DNA of 64,000 nt, taken from Molossus alvarezi. Its lineage: Eukaryota; Chordata; Mammalia; Chiroptera; Molossidae. Location of the stretch: contig CM073895.1 of NCBI GenBank assembly GCA_037176705.1, forward strand, positions 106,156,551-106,220,550. The letters are read 5' to 3'. Made by a program: the position numbers and the translations under genes. Positions 26,022-39,740 of the stretch are shown piece after piece. A model generated the notes under the pieces. That model made no database searches. It saw only the letters and a program-made list of their open reading frames with translations, and was not told where the DNA came from. Position 1 is the stretch's first letter. Each line of letters starts with the position of its first letter.

Positions 26022-27980
26022 TTGGTTGTCTCCATGCAAGGACTAAATCCATGAATTGGAAGACACTGACAATAACAAGGGTTTTTCACATTGAACATCT
26101 CTGTGAATGAGAACAAGAGGAGTGTTCTAGAGAAAATGCACTTGTGCAGTGGAGCTGGGTATGCATTTCAGTTACGTACACACTAACTATGCCCGGTGTG
26201 CAGGGCATACTTTACATTGGAGTGTCAAACAGTGTTGTAAGTAAATGGAGGTGTCTACCTTCTTTCCTATGTGACCAGGAAAGTCAACCTGTACTAGTTG
26301 ATGAGGCAGCCTTTCCACATACTACCTTTTAGCCCTGCATATGTGTGTTTGCCTGGAAGTGTCTATGAGTCATCTTGATATCCAACAAAGGCTGGGCTGC
26401 AGAAATCAAACACATTGGTTAGGGCAATGTTCAGGTCATGGAAATCTATACCCTATTCAGTTCTACACACATTCTTTAAAGTTGTGACCGAATGAATCAG
26501 TGTCATTCTTGGTTCCATCATACATTTCACTGTTTGTACCGATTTCCTCAAACAACATAAGGAGAAGATACCTGTTTACTCCTGAGAATTCAAAGTAAAC
26601 GCTTTCCATCATTGTGAAATGCTGGAATTGTACCTTGTTCATGAATGGAATCTCCCGAACCTATATTTCTAATTCCCTGTGACAAATTCAGCCTATTTCT
26701 TGATAACTGACAAGTACTCAATCCCCTTATTCCACCCATTAGAACAAAAAAGGGATCAATTTAAAAGAGGGACTGTCAGTCTTTGAACAATGGTCATGGA
26801 TTCACTTGTTTCAAGACTATTTCCCTGAAGATCCTATGGAAATACACAGGCATAGTCAAAAGTGTTCATGACTGGTGTTCTTTCTGTGCAGAATAATAGA
26901 ATAACATTCAGTTCAAGAGCAGAATGGAAACCTTAATACGGTTGCAGTGTCCAATGGACTGTTCAGTGGCTCCCTGTTCAAAGAACTGTGTTCTAATAGA
27001 CAACCTTCTTCAAATAATATTCAAATATTGAGAAAAAGATTCTAGGGCTATACCCGCTTCACATGAAATGGAACCACCACTGTTGTTCAGTTTTTCAGAT
27101 TACGTGTTCTTAGTACAGTTGTTGAAAGTATTGATTTAAGGAAATGTGGCTACCTGACTCTTGATAGGTCCTTAGATATACTTTTCACTCTAGTTTGATT
27201 GTAGGAGAGTGTATACAAACCAAACCTATTCCAAATGAACTGTGTTAGAACTCTTCACTTCAGTGGCACCAAAGTCACTTCCATAAAGCCTAGAGCGTGA
27301 GGATCCTCAAAGCATCTGTTGTTTTGCTTAAGTGTTTAAGAAATGTCCATTTGTGAAGGTGGAATCACACTTAAGCTTCGCAGTGTAAGTTTCCTTCCCT
27401 TGTTCCAGACAAAGAGACACAAGTCTTGCGGGTGCAGTCTTGGATATACTGAACTATGGGCAAAACTCTGTGAGAGCCAGGGGCCACATTCACACAGTGG
27501 CATGTTTTTCCCTGGGAAGTGAAGTACCTTTGCAGGGAAAGTGTGAACAAACATGTTCTAGTCAAACAACTGTTGGAATGAATGAATATTTCCATTTGGG
27601 TTAAGTGAATGCACAGATCTTGAGTAACATGAACACTTTAACGTACATTCTCCTCGTTTTATAGGGAGATCCAGTCATATCATGGAAAGAACCACTAGGA
27701 CAGAGCACACTTATGTGTAGAATCAAAAGTTATCCCTTTTTGTGTTCTGTGTTGTTCATGGTTTCAAAGATTGGATCGTCTTGAAGCCCATTTGAAGGCG
27801 ATACTTGGAAAAAGTTTGGTTTCTGCTGTAGCAGTTGGTTTCATGTGATTATTACTCAGAACAGTTCACCAACGTATGGCCAAGACTGAATCAATGGAAA
27901 GATTGATAACTACTGGTGTCACACATGTGCATTCTTGAAGCAGTGAAACTGAACACATCTAAAGTGATGAAGTTGAAACA
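26022..27980 (+). repeat. Satellite monomer m14, S type
   Basis: Canonical S type with one private change, TTTCATGTGATTA near 27,840. Box decayed. Confidence 0.93.
27052..27068 (-). other. CENP-B box-like motif, decayed (m14)
   Basis: S-type CpG loss, TTCG to TTCA. Confidence 0.75.
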
Positions 27981-29940
27981 TTGGTTGTCTCCATGCAAGG
28001 AGTAAATCCATGAATTGGAAGACACTGACAATACCAAGGGTTTTTCACACTGAACATCTCTGTGAATGAGAACAAGAGGAGTGTTCTAGAGAAAATGCAC
28101 TTGTGCAGTGGACCTGGGTATCCATTTCAATTACTTACACACTAACTATGCCCGGTGTGCAGGGCATACTTTACATTGGAGTGTCAAACAGTGTTGTAAG
28201 TAAATGGAGGTGTCTACCTTCTTTCCTATGTGACCAGGAAAGTCAACCAGTACTAGTTGATGAGGCAGCCTTTCCACATACTACCTTTTAGCCCTGCATA
28301 TGTGTGTTTGCCTGGAAGTGTCTATGAGTCATCTTGATATCCAACAAAGGCTGGGCTGCAGAAATCAAACACATTGGTTAGGGCAATGTTCAGGTCATGG
28401 AAATCTATACCCTATTGAGTTCTACACACATTCTTTAAAGCTGTGACCGAATGAATCAGTGTCATTCTTGGATCCATCATACATTTCACTGTTTGTACCG
28501 ATTTCCTCAAACAACATAAGGAGTAGATACCTGTTTTCTCCTGAGATTTCAAAGTAAACGCTTTCCATCATTGTGAAATGCTGGAATTGTACCTTGTTCA
28601 TGAATGGAATCTCCCGAACCTGTCTTTCTAATTCCCTGTGACAAATTCAGCCTATTTCTTGATAACTGACAAGTACTCAATCCCCTTATTCCAGCCATTA
28701 GAACAAAAAAGGGATCAATTTAAAAGAGGGAGTGTCAGTCTTTGAACAATGGTCATGGATTCACTTGTTTCAAGACTATTTCCCCGAAGATCCTATGGGA
28801 ATACACAGGCATAGTCAAAAGTGTTCATGACTGGTGTTCTTTCTGTGCAGAATAATAGAATAACATTCAGTTCAAGAGCAGAATGGAAACCTTAATACGG
28901 TTGCAGTGTCCAATGGACTGTTCAGTGGCTCCCTGTTCAAAGAACTGTGTTCCAATAGACAACCTTCTTCAAATAATATCCAAATATTGAGAAAAAGATT
29001 CTAGGGCTATACCCGCTTCACACGAAATGGAACCACCACTGTTGTTCAGTTTTTCAGATTACGTGTTCTTAGTACAGTTGTGGAAAGTATTGATTTAAGG
29101 AAATGTGGCTACCTGACTCTTGATAGGTCCTTAGATATACTTTTCACTCTAGTTTGATTGTAGGAGAGTGTATACAAACCAAACCTATTCCAAATGAACT
29201 GTGTTAGAACTCTTCACTTCAGTGGCACCAAAGTCACTTCCATAAAGCCTAGAGCGTGAGGATCCTCAAAGCATCTGTTGTTTTGGTTAAGTGTTTAAGA
29301 GATGTCCATTTGTGAAGGTGGAATCACACTTAAGCTTCGCAGTGTAAGTTTCTTTCCCTTGTTCCAGACAAAGAGACACAAGTCTTGCTGGTGCAGTCTT
29401 GGATATACGGAACTATGGGCAAAACTCTGTGAGAGCCAGGGCCACATTCACTCAGTGGCATGTTTCTCCCAAGAAAGTTAATTACCTTTGCAGGGAAAGT
29501 GTGAACAAACATGTTCTAGTCAAACAACTGTTGGAATGAATGAATATCTCCATTTGGGTTAAGTGAATGCACAGATCTTGAGTAACATGAACACTTTAAC
29601 GTACATTCTCCTCGTTTTATAGGGAGATCCAGTCATATCATGGAAAGAACAACTAGGACAGAGCACACTTATGTGTAGAATCAAAAGTTATCCCTTTTTG
29701 TGTTCTGTGTTGTACATGGTTTCAAAGATTGGATTGTCTTGAAGCCCATTTTTGAAGGCGATACTTGGAAAAAGTTTGGTTTCTGCTGTAGCAGTTGGTT
29801 TCACATGATACTTACTCAGAACAATGAACCAACGTATGTCCAAGACTAAATCAATGGAAAGATTGATAACTACTGGTTTCACACATGTGCATTCTTGAAG
29901 CAGTGAAACTGAACACATCTAAAGTGATGAAGTTGAAACA
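27981..29940 (+). repeat. Satellite monomer m15, T type
   Basis: T-type. It has GGATTGTCTT near 29,732 and GACTAAATC near 29,844, both found again only in m20 at an offset of 9,800 bp. Box intact. Confidence 0.93.
29011..29027 (-). other. CENP-B box-like motif, intact (m15)
   Basis: All core positions kept. Confidence 0.8.
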
Positions 29941-31901
29941 TTGGTTGTCTCCATGCAAGGAGCAAATCCATGAATTGGAAGACACTGACAATACCAAGGG
30001 TTTTTCACATTGAACATCTCTGTGAATGAGAACAAGAGGAGTGTTCTAGAGAAAATGCACTTGTGCAGGGGACCTGGGTATCCATTTCAATTACTTACAC
30101 ACTAACTATGCCCGGTGTGCAGGGCATACTTTACATTGGAGTGTCAAACAGTGTTGTAAGTAAATGCAGGTGTCTGCCTTCTTTCCTATGTGACCAAAAA
30201 GGCAACCTGTACTAGTTGATGAGGCAGCCTTTCCACATACTACCTTTTAGCCCTGCATATGTGTTTTTTGCCTGGGAGTGTCTATGAGTCATCTTGATAT
30301 CCAACAAAGGTTGGGCTGCAGAAATCAAACACATTGGTTAGGGCAATGTTGAGGTCATGGAAATCTATACCCTATTCAGTTCTACACACATTCTTTAAAG
30401 TTGTGACCGAATGAATCAGTGTCATTCTTGGATCCATCATACATTTCACTGTTTGTACCGATTTCCTCAAACAACATAAGGAGTAGATACCTGTTTTCTC
30501 CTGAGAATTCAAAGTAAACGCTTTCCATCATTGTGAAATGCTGGAATTGTACCTTGTTCATGAATGGAATCTCCCGAATCTATCTTTCTAATTCCCTGTG
30601 ACAAATTCAGCCTATTTCTTGATAACTGACAAGTACTCAATCCCCTTATTCCACCCATTAGAACAAAAAAGGGATCAATTTAAAAGAGGGACTGTCAGTC
30701 TTTGAACAATGGTCATGGATTCACTTGTTTCAAGACTATTTCCCTGAAGATCCTATGGAAATACACAGGCATAGTCAAAAGTGTTCATGACTGGTGTTCT
30801 TTCTGTGCAGAATAATAGAATAACATTCAGTTCAAGAGCAGAATGGAAACCTTAATACGGTTGCAGTGTCCAATGGACTGTTCAGTGGCTCCCTGTTCAA
30901 AGAACTGTGTTCTAATAGACAACCTTCTTCAAATAATATTCAAATATTGAGAAAAAGATTCTAGGGCTATACCCGCTTCACACGAAATGGAACCACCACT
31001 GTTGTTCAGTTTTTCAGATTACGTGTTCTTAGTACAGTTGTTGAAAGTATTGAGTTAAGGAAATGTGGCTACCTGACTCTTGCTAGGTCCTTAGATATAC
31101 TTTTCACTCTAGTTTGATTGTAGGAGAGTGTATACAAACCAAACCTATTCCAAATGAACTGTGTTAGAACTCTTCACTTCAGTGGCACCAAAGTCACTTC
31201 CATAAAGCCTAGAGCGTGAGGATCCTCAAAGCATCTGTTGTTTTGCTTAAGTGTTTAAGAAATGTCCATTTGTGAAGGTGGAATCACACTTAAGCTTCGC
31301 AGTGTAAGTTTCTTTCCCTTGTTCCAGACAAAGAGACACAAGTCTTGCTGGTGCAGTCTTGGATATACTGAACTATGGGCAAAACTCTGTGAGAGCCAGG
31401 GGCCACATTCACACAGTGGCATGTTTTTCCCTGGGAAGTTAAGTACCTTTGCAGGGAAAGTGTGAACAAACATGTTCTAGTCAAACAACTGTTGGAATGA
31501 ATGAATATTTCCATTTGGGTTAAGTGAATGCACAGATGTTGAGTAACATGAACACTTTAACGTACATTCTCCTCGTTTTATAGGGAGATCCAGTCATATC
31601 ATGGAAAGAACCACTAGGACAGAGCACACTTATGTGTAGAATCAAAAGTTATCCCTTTTTGTGTTCTGTGTTGTTCATGGTTTCAAAGATTGCATCGTCT
31701 TGAAGCCCATTTTTGAAGGCGATTCTTGGAAAAAGTTTGGTTTCTGCTGTAGCAGTTGGTTTCACATGATTCTTACTCAGAACAGTTCACCAACGTATGG
31801 CCAAGACTGAATCAATGGAAAGATTGATAACTACTGGTGTCACGTATGTGCATACTTGAAGCAGTGAAACTGAACACATCTAAAGTGATGTAGTTGAAGC
31901 A
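29941..31901 (+). repeat. Satellite monomer m16, G type
   Basis: G-type. It shares GGAGCAAATCC, TTGAGTTAAGG and ATTGCATCGTC with m21, 9,800 bp downstream. Private changes are TTGCTAGGTCC near 31,080 and GCGATTCTTGG near 31,720. Box intact. Confidence 0.93.
30971..30987 (-). other. CENP-B box-like motif, intact (m16)
   Basis: All core positions kept. Confidence 0.8.
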
Positions 31902-33859
31902 TTGGTTGTCTCCATGCAAGGACTAAATCCATGAATTGGAAGACACTGACAATAACAAGGGTTTTTCACATTGAACATCTCTGTGAATGAGAACAAGAGG
32001 AGTGTTCTAGAGAAAATGCACTTGTGCAGTGGAGCTGGGTATGCATTTCAATTACGTACACACTAACTATGCCCGGTGTGCAGGGCATACTTTACATTGG
32101 AGTGTCAAACAGTGTTGTAAGTAAATGGAGGTGTCTACCTTCTTTCCTATGTGACCAGGAAAGTCAACCTGTACTAGTTGATGAGGCAGCCTTTCCACAT
32201 ACTACCTTTTAGCCCTGCATATGTGTGTTTGCCTGGAAGTGTCTATGAGTCATCTTGATATCCAACAAAGGCTGGGCTGCAGAAATCAAACACATTGGTT
32301 AGGGCAATGTTCAGGTCATGGAAATCTATACCCTATTGAGTTCTACACACATTCTTTAAACCTGTGACCGAATGAATCAGTGTCATTCTTGGATCCATCA
32401 TACATTTCACTGTTTGTACCGATTTCCTCAAACAACATAAGGAGTAGATACCTGTTTTCTCCTGAGATTTCAAAGTAAACGCTTTCCATCATTGTGAAAT
32501 GCTGGAATTGTACCTTGTTCATGAATGGAATCTCCCGAACCTGTCTTTCTAATTCCCTGTGACAAATTCAGCCTATTTCTTGATAACTGACAAGTACTCA
32601 ATCCCCTTATTCCAGCCATTAGAACAAAAAAGGGATCAATTTAAAAGAGGGACTCTCAGTCTTTGAAAATGGTCATGGATTCACTTGTTTCAAGACTATT
32701 TCCCCGAAGAACCTATGGGAATACACTGGCATAGTCAAAAGTTGTCATGACTGGTGTTCTTTCTGTGCAGAATAATAGAATAACATTCAGTTCAAGAGCA
32801 GAATGGAAACCTTAATACGGATGCAGTGTCCAATGGACTGTTCAGTGGCTCCCTGTTCAAAGAACTGTGTTCCAATAGACAACCTTCTTCAAATAATATC
32901 CAAATATTGAGAAAAAGATTCTAGGGCTATACCCGTTTCACACGAAATGGAACCACCACTGTTGTTCAGTTTTTCAGATTACGTGTTCTTAGTACAGTTG
33001 TTGAAAGTATTGATTTAAGGAAATGTGGCTACCTGACTCTTGATAGGTCCTTAGATATACTTTTCACTCTAGTTTGATTGTAGGAGAGTGTATACAAACC
33101 AAACCTATTCCAAATGAACTGTGTTAGAACTCTTCACTTCAGTGGCACCAAAGTCACTTCCATAAAGCCTAGAGCGTGAGGATCCTCAAAGCATCTGTTG
33201 TTTTGCTTAAGTGTTTAAGAAATGTCCATTTGTGAAGGTGGAATCACACTTAAGCTTCGCAGTGTAAGTTTCCTTCCCTTGTTCCAGACAAAGAGACACA
33301 AGTCTTGCGGGTGCAGTCTTGGATATACTGAACTATGGGCAAAACTCTGTGAGAGCCAGGGGCCACATTCACACAGTGGCATGTTTTTCCCTGGGAAGTG
33401 AAGTACCTTTGCAGGGAAAGTGTGAACAAACATGTTCTAGTCAAACAACTGTTGGAATGAATGAATATTTCCATTTGGGTTAAGTGAATGCACAGATCTT
33501 GAGTAACATGAACACTTTAACGTACATTCTCCTCGTTTTATAGGGAGATCCAGTCATATCATGGAAAGAACCACTAGGACAGAGCACACTTATGTGTAGA
33601 ATCAAAAGTTATCCCTTTTTGTGTTCTGTGTTGTTCATGGTTTCAAAGATTGGATCGTCTTGAAGCCCATTTGAAGGCGATACTTGGAAAAAGTTTGGTT
33701 TCTGCTGTAGCAGTTGGTTTCACATGATTATTACTCAGAACAGTTCACCAACGTATGGCCAAGACTGAATCAATGGAAAGATTGATAACTACTGGTGTCA
33801 CACATGTGCATTCTTGAAGCAGTGAAACTGAACACATCTAAAGTGATGAAGTTGAAACA
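31902..33859 (+). repeat. Satellite monomer m17, mosaic S / flank-type / S
   Basis: The front and the back after about 33,000 are S type. A central tract of roughly 32,390-32,950 matches m25 of the right flank instead: GGACTCTCAGTCTTTGAAAA, AAAAGTTGTCATGAC, ACACTGGCATAG and CGGATGCAGTG. The tract replaces the decayed S box with an intact one. This is what a gene-conversion or double-crossover event would leave. Confidence 0.88.
32931..32947 (-). other. CENP-B box-like motif, intact variant (m17)
   Basis: Reads TTTCGTGTGAAACGGGT. The single change falls on position 12, where the human consensus accepts either purine. The box lies in the flank-type tract of an otherwise S-type unit. Confidence 0.8.
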
Positions 33860-35819
33860 TTGGTTGTCTCCATGCAAGGAGTAAATCCATGAATTGGAAG
33901 ACACTGACAATACCAAGGGTTTTTCACACTGAACATCTCTGTGAATGAGAACAAGAGGAGTGTTCTAGAGAAAATGCACTTGTGCAGTGGACCTGGGTAT
34001 CCATTTCAATTACTTACACACTAACTATGCCCGGTGTGCAGGGCATACTTTACATTGGAGTGTCAAACAGTGTTGTAAGTAAATGGAGGTGTCTACCTTC
34101 TTTCCTATGTGACCAGGAAAGTCAACCAGTACTAGTTGATGAGGCAGCCTTTCCACATACTACCTTTTAGCCCTGCATATGTGTGTTTGCCTGGAAGTGT
34201 CTATGAGTCATCTTGATATCCAACAAAGGCTGGGCTGCAGAAATCAAACACATTGGTTAGGGCAATGTTCAGGTCATGGAAATCTATACCCTATTGAGTT
34301 CTACACACATTCTTTAAAGCTGTGACCGAATGAATCAGTGTCATTCTTGGATCCATCATACATTTCACTGTTTGTACCGATTTCCTCAAACAACATAAGG
34401 AGTAGATACCTGTTTTCTCCTGAGATTTCAAAGTAAACGCTTTCCATCATTGTGAAATGCTGGAATTGTACCTTGTTCATGAATGGAATCTCCCGAACCT
34501 GTCTTTCTAATTCCCTGTGACAAATTCAGCCTATTTCTTGATAACTGACAAGTACTCAATCCCCTTATTCCAGCCATTAGAACAAAAAAGGGATCAATTT
34601 AAAAGAGGGAGTGTCAGTCTTTGAACAATGGTCATGGATTCACTTGTTTCAAGACTATTTCCCCGAAGATCCTATGGGAATACACAGGCATAGTCAAAAG
34701 TGTTCATGACTGGTGTTCTTTCTGTGCAGAATAATAGAATAACATTCAGTTCAAGAGCAGAATGGAAACCTTAATACGGTTGCAGTGTCCAATGGACTGT
34801 TCAGTGGCTCCCTGTTCAAAGAACTGTGTTCCAATAGACAACCTTCTTCAAATAATATCCAAATATTGAGAAAAAGATTCTAGGGCTATACCCGCTTCAC
34901 ACGAAATGGAACCACCACTGTTGTTCAGTTTTTCAGATTACGTGTTCTTAGTACAGTTGTGGAAAGTATTGATTTAAGGAAATGTGGCTACCTGACTCTT
35001 GATAGGTCCTTAGATATACTTTTCACTCTAGTTTGATTGTAGGAGAGTGTATACAAACCAAACCTATTCCAAATGAACTGTGTTAGAACTCTTCACTTCA
35101 GTGGCACCAAAGTCACTTCCATAAAGCCTAGAGCGTGAGGATCCTCAAAGCATCTGTTGTTTTGGTTAAGTGTTTAAGAGATGTCCATTTGTGAAGGTGG
35201 AATCACACTTAAGCTTCGCAGTGTAAGTTTCTTTCCCTTGTTCCAGACAAAGAGACACAAGTCTTGCTGGTGCAGTCTTGGATATACGGAACTATGGGCA
35301 AAACTCTGTGAGAGCCAGGGCCACATTCACTCAGTGGCATGTTTCTCCCAAGAAAGTTAATTACCTTTGCAGGGAAAGTGTGAACAAACATGTTCTAGTC
35401 AAACAACTGTTGGAATGAATGAATATCTCCATTTGGGTTAAGTGAATGCACAGATCTTGAGTAACATGAACACTTTAACGTACATTCTCCTCGTTTTATA
35501 GGGAGATCCAGTCATATCATGGAAAGAACAACGAGGACAGAGCACACTTATGTGTAGAATCAAAAGTTATCCCTTTTTGTGTTCTGTGTTGTACATGGTT
35601 TCAAAGATTGGATCGTCTTGAAGCCCATTTTTGAAGGCGATACTTGGAAAAAGTTTGGTTTCTGCTGTAGCAGTTGGTTTCACATGATACTTACTCAGAA
35701 CAATGAACCAACGTATGTCCAAGACTGAATCAATGGAAAGATTGATAACTACTGGTTTCACACATGTGCATTCTTGAAGCAGTGAAACTGAACACATCTA
35801 AAGTGATGAAGTTGAAACA
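33860..35819 (+). repeat. Satellite monomer m18, T type
   Basis: T-type, ACGAGGAC subtype, pairing with m19 as a copy of m12-m13. Box intact. Confidence 0.93.
34890..34906 (-). other. CENP-B box-like motif, intact (m18)
   Basis: All core positions kept. Confidence 0.8.
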
Positions 35820-37780
35820 TTGGTTGTCTCCATGCAAGGAGTAAATCCATGAATTGGAAGACACTGACAATACCAAGGGTTTTTCACATTGAACATCTCT
35901 GTGAATGAGAACAAGAGGAGTGTTCTAGAGAAAATGCACTTGTGCAGGGGACCTGGGTATCCATTTCAATTACTTACACACTAACTATGCCCGGTGTGCA
36001 GGGCATACTTTACATTGGAGTGTCAAACAGTGTTGTAAGTAAATGCAGGTGTCTGCCTTCTTTCCTATGTGACCAAAAAGGCAACCTGTACTAGTTGATG
36101 AGGCAGCCTTTCCACATACTACCTTTTAGCCCTGCATATGTGTTTTTTGCCTGGGAGTGTCTATGAGTCATCTTGATATCCAACAAAGGTTGGGCTGCAG
36201 AAATCAAACACATTGGTTAGGGCAATGTTGAGGTCATGGAAATCTATACCCTATTCAGTTCTACACACATTCTTTAAAGTTGTGACCGAATGAATCAGTG
36301 TCATTCTTGGATCCATCATACATTTCACTGTTTGTACCGATTTCCTCAAACAACATAAGGAGTAGATACCTGTTTTCTCCTGAGAATTCAAAGTAAACGC
36401 TTTCCATCATTGTGAAATGCTGGAATTGTACCTTGTTCATGAATGGAATCTCCCGAATCTATCTTTCTAATTCCCTGTGACAAATTCAGCCTATTTCTTG
36501 ATAACTGACAAGTACTCAATCCCCTTATTCCACCCATTAGAACAAAAAAGGGATCAATTTAAAAGAGGGACTGTCAGTCTTTGAACAATGGTCATGGATT
36601 CACTTGTTTCAAGACTATTTCCCTGAAGATCCTATGGAAATACACAGGCATAGTCAAAAGTGTTCATGACTGGTGTTCTTTCTGTGCAGAATAATAGAAT
36701 AACATTCAGTTCAAGAGCAGAATGGAAACCTTAATACGGTTGCAGTGTCCAATGGACTGTTCAGTGGCTCCCTGTTCAAAGAACTGTGTTCTAATAGACA
36801 ACCTTCTTAAAATAATATTCAAATATTGAGAAAAAGATTCTAGGGCTATACCCGCTTCACACGAAATGGAACCACCACTGTTGTTCAGTTTTTCAGATTA
36901 CGTGTTCTTAGTACAGTTGTGGAAAGTATTGATTTAAGGAAATGTGGCTACCTGACTCTTGATAGGTCCTTAGATATACTTTTCACTCTAGTTTGATTGT
37001 AGGAGAGTGTATACAAACCAAACCTATTCCAAATGAACTGTGTTAGAACTCTTCACTTCAGTGGCACCAAAGTCACTTCCATAAAGCCTAGAGCGTGAGG
37101 ATCCTCAAAGCATCTGTTGTTTTGCTTAAGTGTTTAAGAAATGTCCATTAGTGAAGGTGGAATCACACTTAAGCTTCGCAGTGTAAGTTTCTTTCCCTTG
37201 TTCCAGACAAAGAGACACAAGTCTTGCTGGTGCAGTCTTGGATATACTGAACTATGGGCAAAACTCTGTGAGAGCCAGGGGCCACATTCACACAGTGGCA
37301 TGTTTTTCCCTGGGAAGTTAAGTACCTTTGCAGGGAAAGTGTGAACAAACATGTTCTAGTCAAACAACTGTTGGAATGAATGAATATTTCCATTTGGGTT
37401 AAGTGAATGCACAGATGTTGAGTAACATGAACACTTTAACGTACATTCTCCTCGTTTTATAGGGAGATCCAGTCATATCATGGAAAGAACCACTAGGACA
37501 GAGCACACTTATGTGTAGAATCAAAAGTTATCCCTTTTTGTGTTCTGTGTTGTTCATGGTTTCAAAGATTGGATCGTCTTGAAGCCCATTTTTGAAGGCG
37601 ATACTTGGAAAAAGTTTGGTTTCTGCTGTAGCAGTTGGTTTCACATGATTCTTACTCAGAACAGTTCACCAACGTATGGCCAAGACTGAATCAATGGAAA
37701 GATTGATAACTACTGGTGTCACGTATGTGCATACTTGAAGCAGTGAAACTGAACACATCTAAAGTGATGTAGTTGAAGCA
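35820..37780 (+). repeat. Satellite monomer m19, G type
   Basis: G-type. It has the CCATTAGTG variant of m13, plus a private CTTCTTAAAATA near 36,805. Box intact. Confidence 0.93.
36850..36866 (-). other. CENP-B box-like motif, intact (m19)
   Basis: All core positions kept. Confidence 0.8.
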
Positions 37781-39740
37781 TTGGTTGTCTCCATGCAAGG
37801 ACTAAATCCATGAATTGGAAGACACTGACAATAACAAGGGTTTTTCACATTGAACATCTCTGTGAATGAGAACAAGAGGAGTGTTCTAGAGAAAATGCAC
37901 TTGTGCAGTGGAGCTGGGTATGCATTTCAGTTACGTACACACTAACTATGCCCGGTGTGCAGGGCATACTTTACATTGGAGTGTCAAACAGTGTTGTAAG
38001 TAAATGGAGGTGTCTACCTTCTTTCCTATGTGACCAGGAAAGTCAACCAGTACTAGTTGATGAGGCAGCCTTTCCACATACTACCTTTTAGCCCTGCATA
38101 TGTGTGTTTGCCTGGAAGTGTCTATGAGTCATCTTGATATCCAACAAAGGCTGGGCTGCAGAAATCAAACACATTGGTTAGGGCAATGTTCAGGTCATGG
38201 AAATCTATACCCTATTGAGTTCTACACACATTCTTTAAAGCTGTGACCGAATGAATCAGTGTCATTCTTGGATCCATCATACATTTCACTGTTTGTACCG
38301 ATTTCCTCAAACAACATAAGGAGTAGATACCTGTTTTCTCCTGAGATTTCAAAGTAAACGCTTTCCATCATTGTGAAATGCTGGAATTGTACCTTGTTCA
38401 TGAATGGAATCTCCCGAACCTGTCTTTCTAATTCCCTGTGACAAATTCAGCCTATTTCTTGATAACTGACAAGTACTCAATCCCCTTATTCCAGCCATTA
38501 GAACAAAAAAGGGATCAATTTAAAAGAGGGAGTGTCAGTCTTTGAACAATGGTCATGGATTCACTTGTTTCAAGACTATTTCCCCGAAGATCCTATGGGA
38601 ATACACAGGCATAGTCAAAAGTGTTCATGACTGGTGTTCTTTCTGTGCAGAATAATAGAATAACATTCAGTTCAAGAGCAGAATGGAAACCTTAATACGG
38701 TTGCAGTGTCCAATGGACTGTTCAGTGGCTCCCTGTTCAAAGAACTGTGTTCCAATAGACAACCTTCTTCAAATAATATCCAAATATTGAGAAAAAGATT
38801 CTAGGGCTATACCCGCTTCACACGAAATGGAACCACCACTGTTGTTCAGTTTTTCAGATTACGTGTTCTTAGTACAGTTGTGGAAAGTATTGATTTAAGG
38901 AAATGTGGCTACCTGACTCTTGATAGGTCCTTAGATATACTTTTCACTCTAGTTTGATTGTAGGAGAGTGTATACAAACCAAACCTATTCCAAATGAACT
39001 GTGTTAGAACTCTTCACTTCAGTGGCACCAAAGTCACTTCCATAAAGCCTAGAGCGTGAGGATCCTCAAAGCATCTGTTGTTTTGGTTAAGTGTTTAAGA
39101 GATGTCCATTTGTGAAGGTGGAATCACACTTAAGCTTCGCAGTGTAAGTTTCTTTCCCTTGTTCCAGACAAAGAGACACAAGTCTTGCTGGTGCAGTCTT
39201 GGATATACGGAACTATGGGCAAAACTCTGTGAGAGCCAGGGCCACATTCACTCAGTGGCATGTTTCTCCCAAGAAAGTTAATTACCTTTGCAGGGAAAGT
39301 GTGAACAAACATGTTCTAGTCAAACAACTGTTGGAATGAATGAATATCTCCATTTGGGTTAAGTGAATGCACAGATCTTGAGTAACATGAACACTTTAAC
39401 GTACATTCTCCTCGTTTTATAGGGAGATCCAGTCATATCATGGAAAGAACAACTAGGACAGAGCACACTTATGTGTAGAATCAAAAGTTATCCCTTTTTG
39501 TGTTCTGTGTTGTACATGGTTTCAAAGATTGGATTGTCTTGAAGCCCATTTTTGAAGGCGATACTTGGAAAAAGTTTGGTTTCTGCTGTAGCAGTTGGTT
39601 TCACATGATACTTACTCAGAACAATGAACCAACGTATGTCCAAGACTAAATCAATGGAAAGATTGATAACTACTGGTTTCACACATGTGCATTCTTGAAG
39701 CAGTGAAACTGAACACATCTAAAGTGATGAAGTTGAAACA
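37781..39740 (+). repeat. Satellite monomer m20, S-front/T-back recombinant
   Basis: The first 160 bases are S type (GGAGCTGGGTATGC, CAGTTACGTACAC). From CAACCAGTACTAG at about 38,044 it is T type, with the m15 variants GGATTGTCTT and GACTAAATC. The exchange is confined to about 37,940-38,045. The fusion removes most of one S and part of one T unit, giving a two-monomer variant of the higher-order repeat. Box intact. Confidence 0.9.
38811..38827 (-). other. CENP-B box-like motif, intact (m20)
   Basis: Intact; lies in the T-type part of the S/T fusion. Confidence 0.8.
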
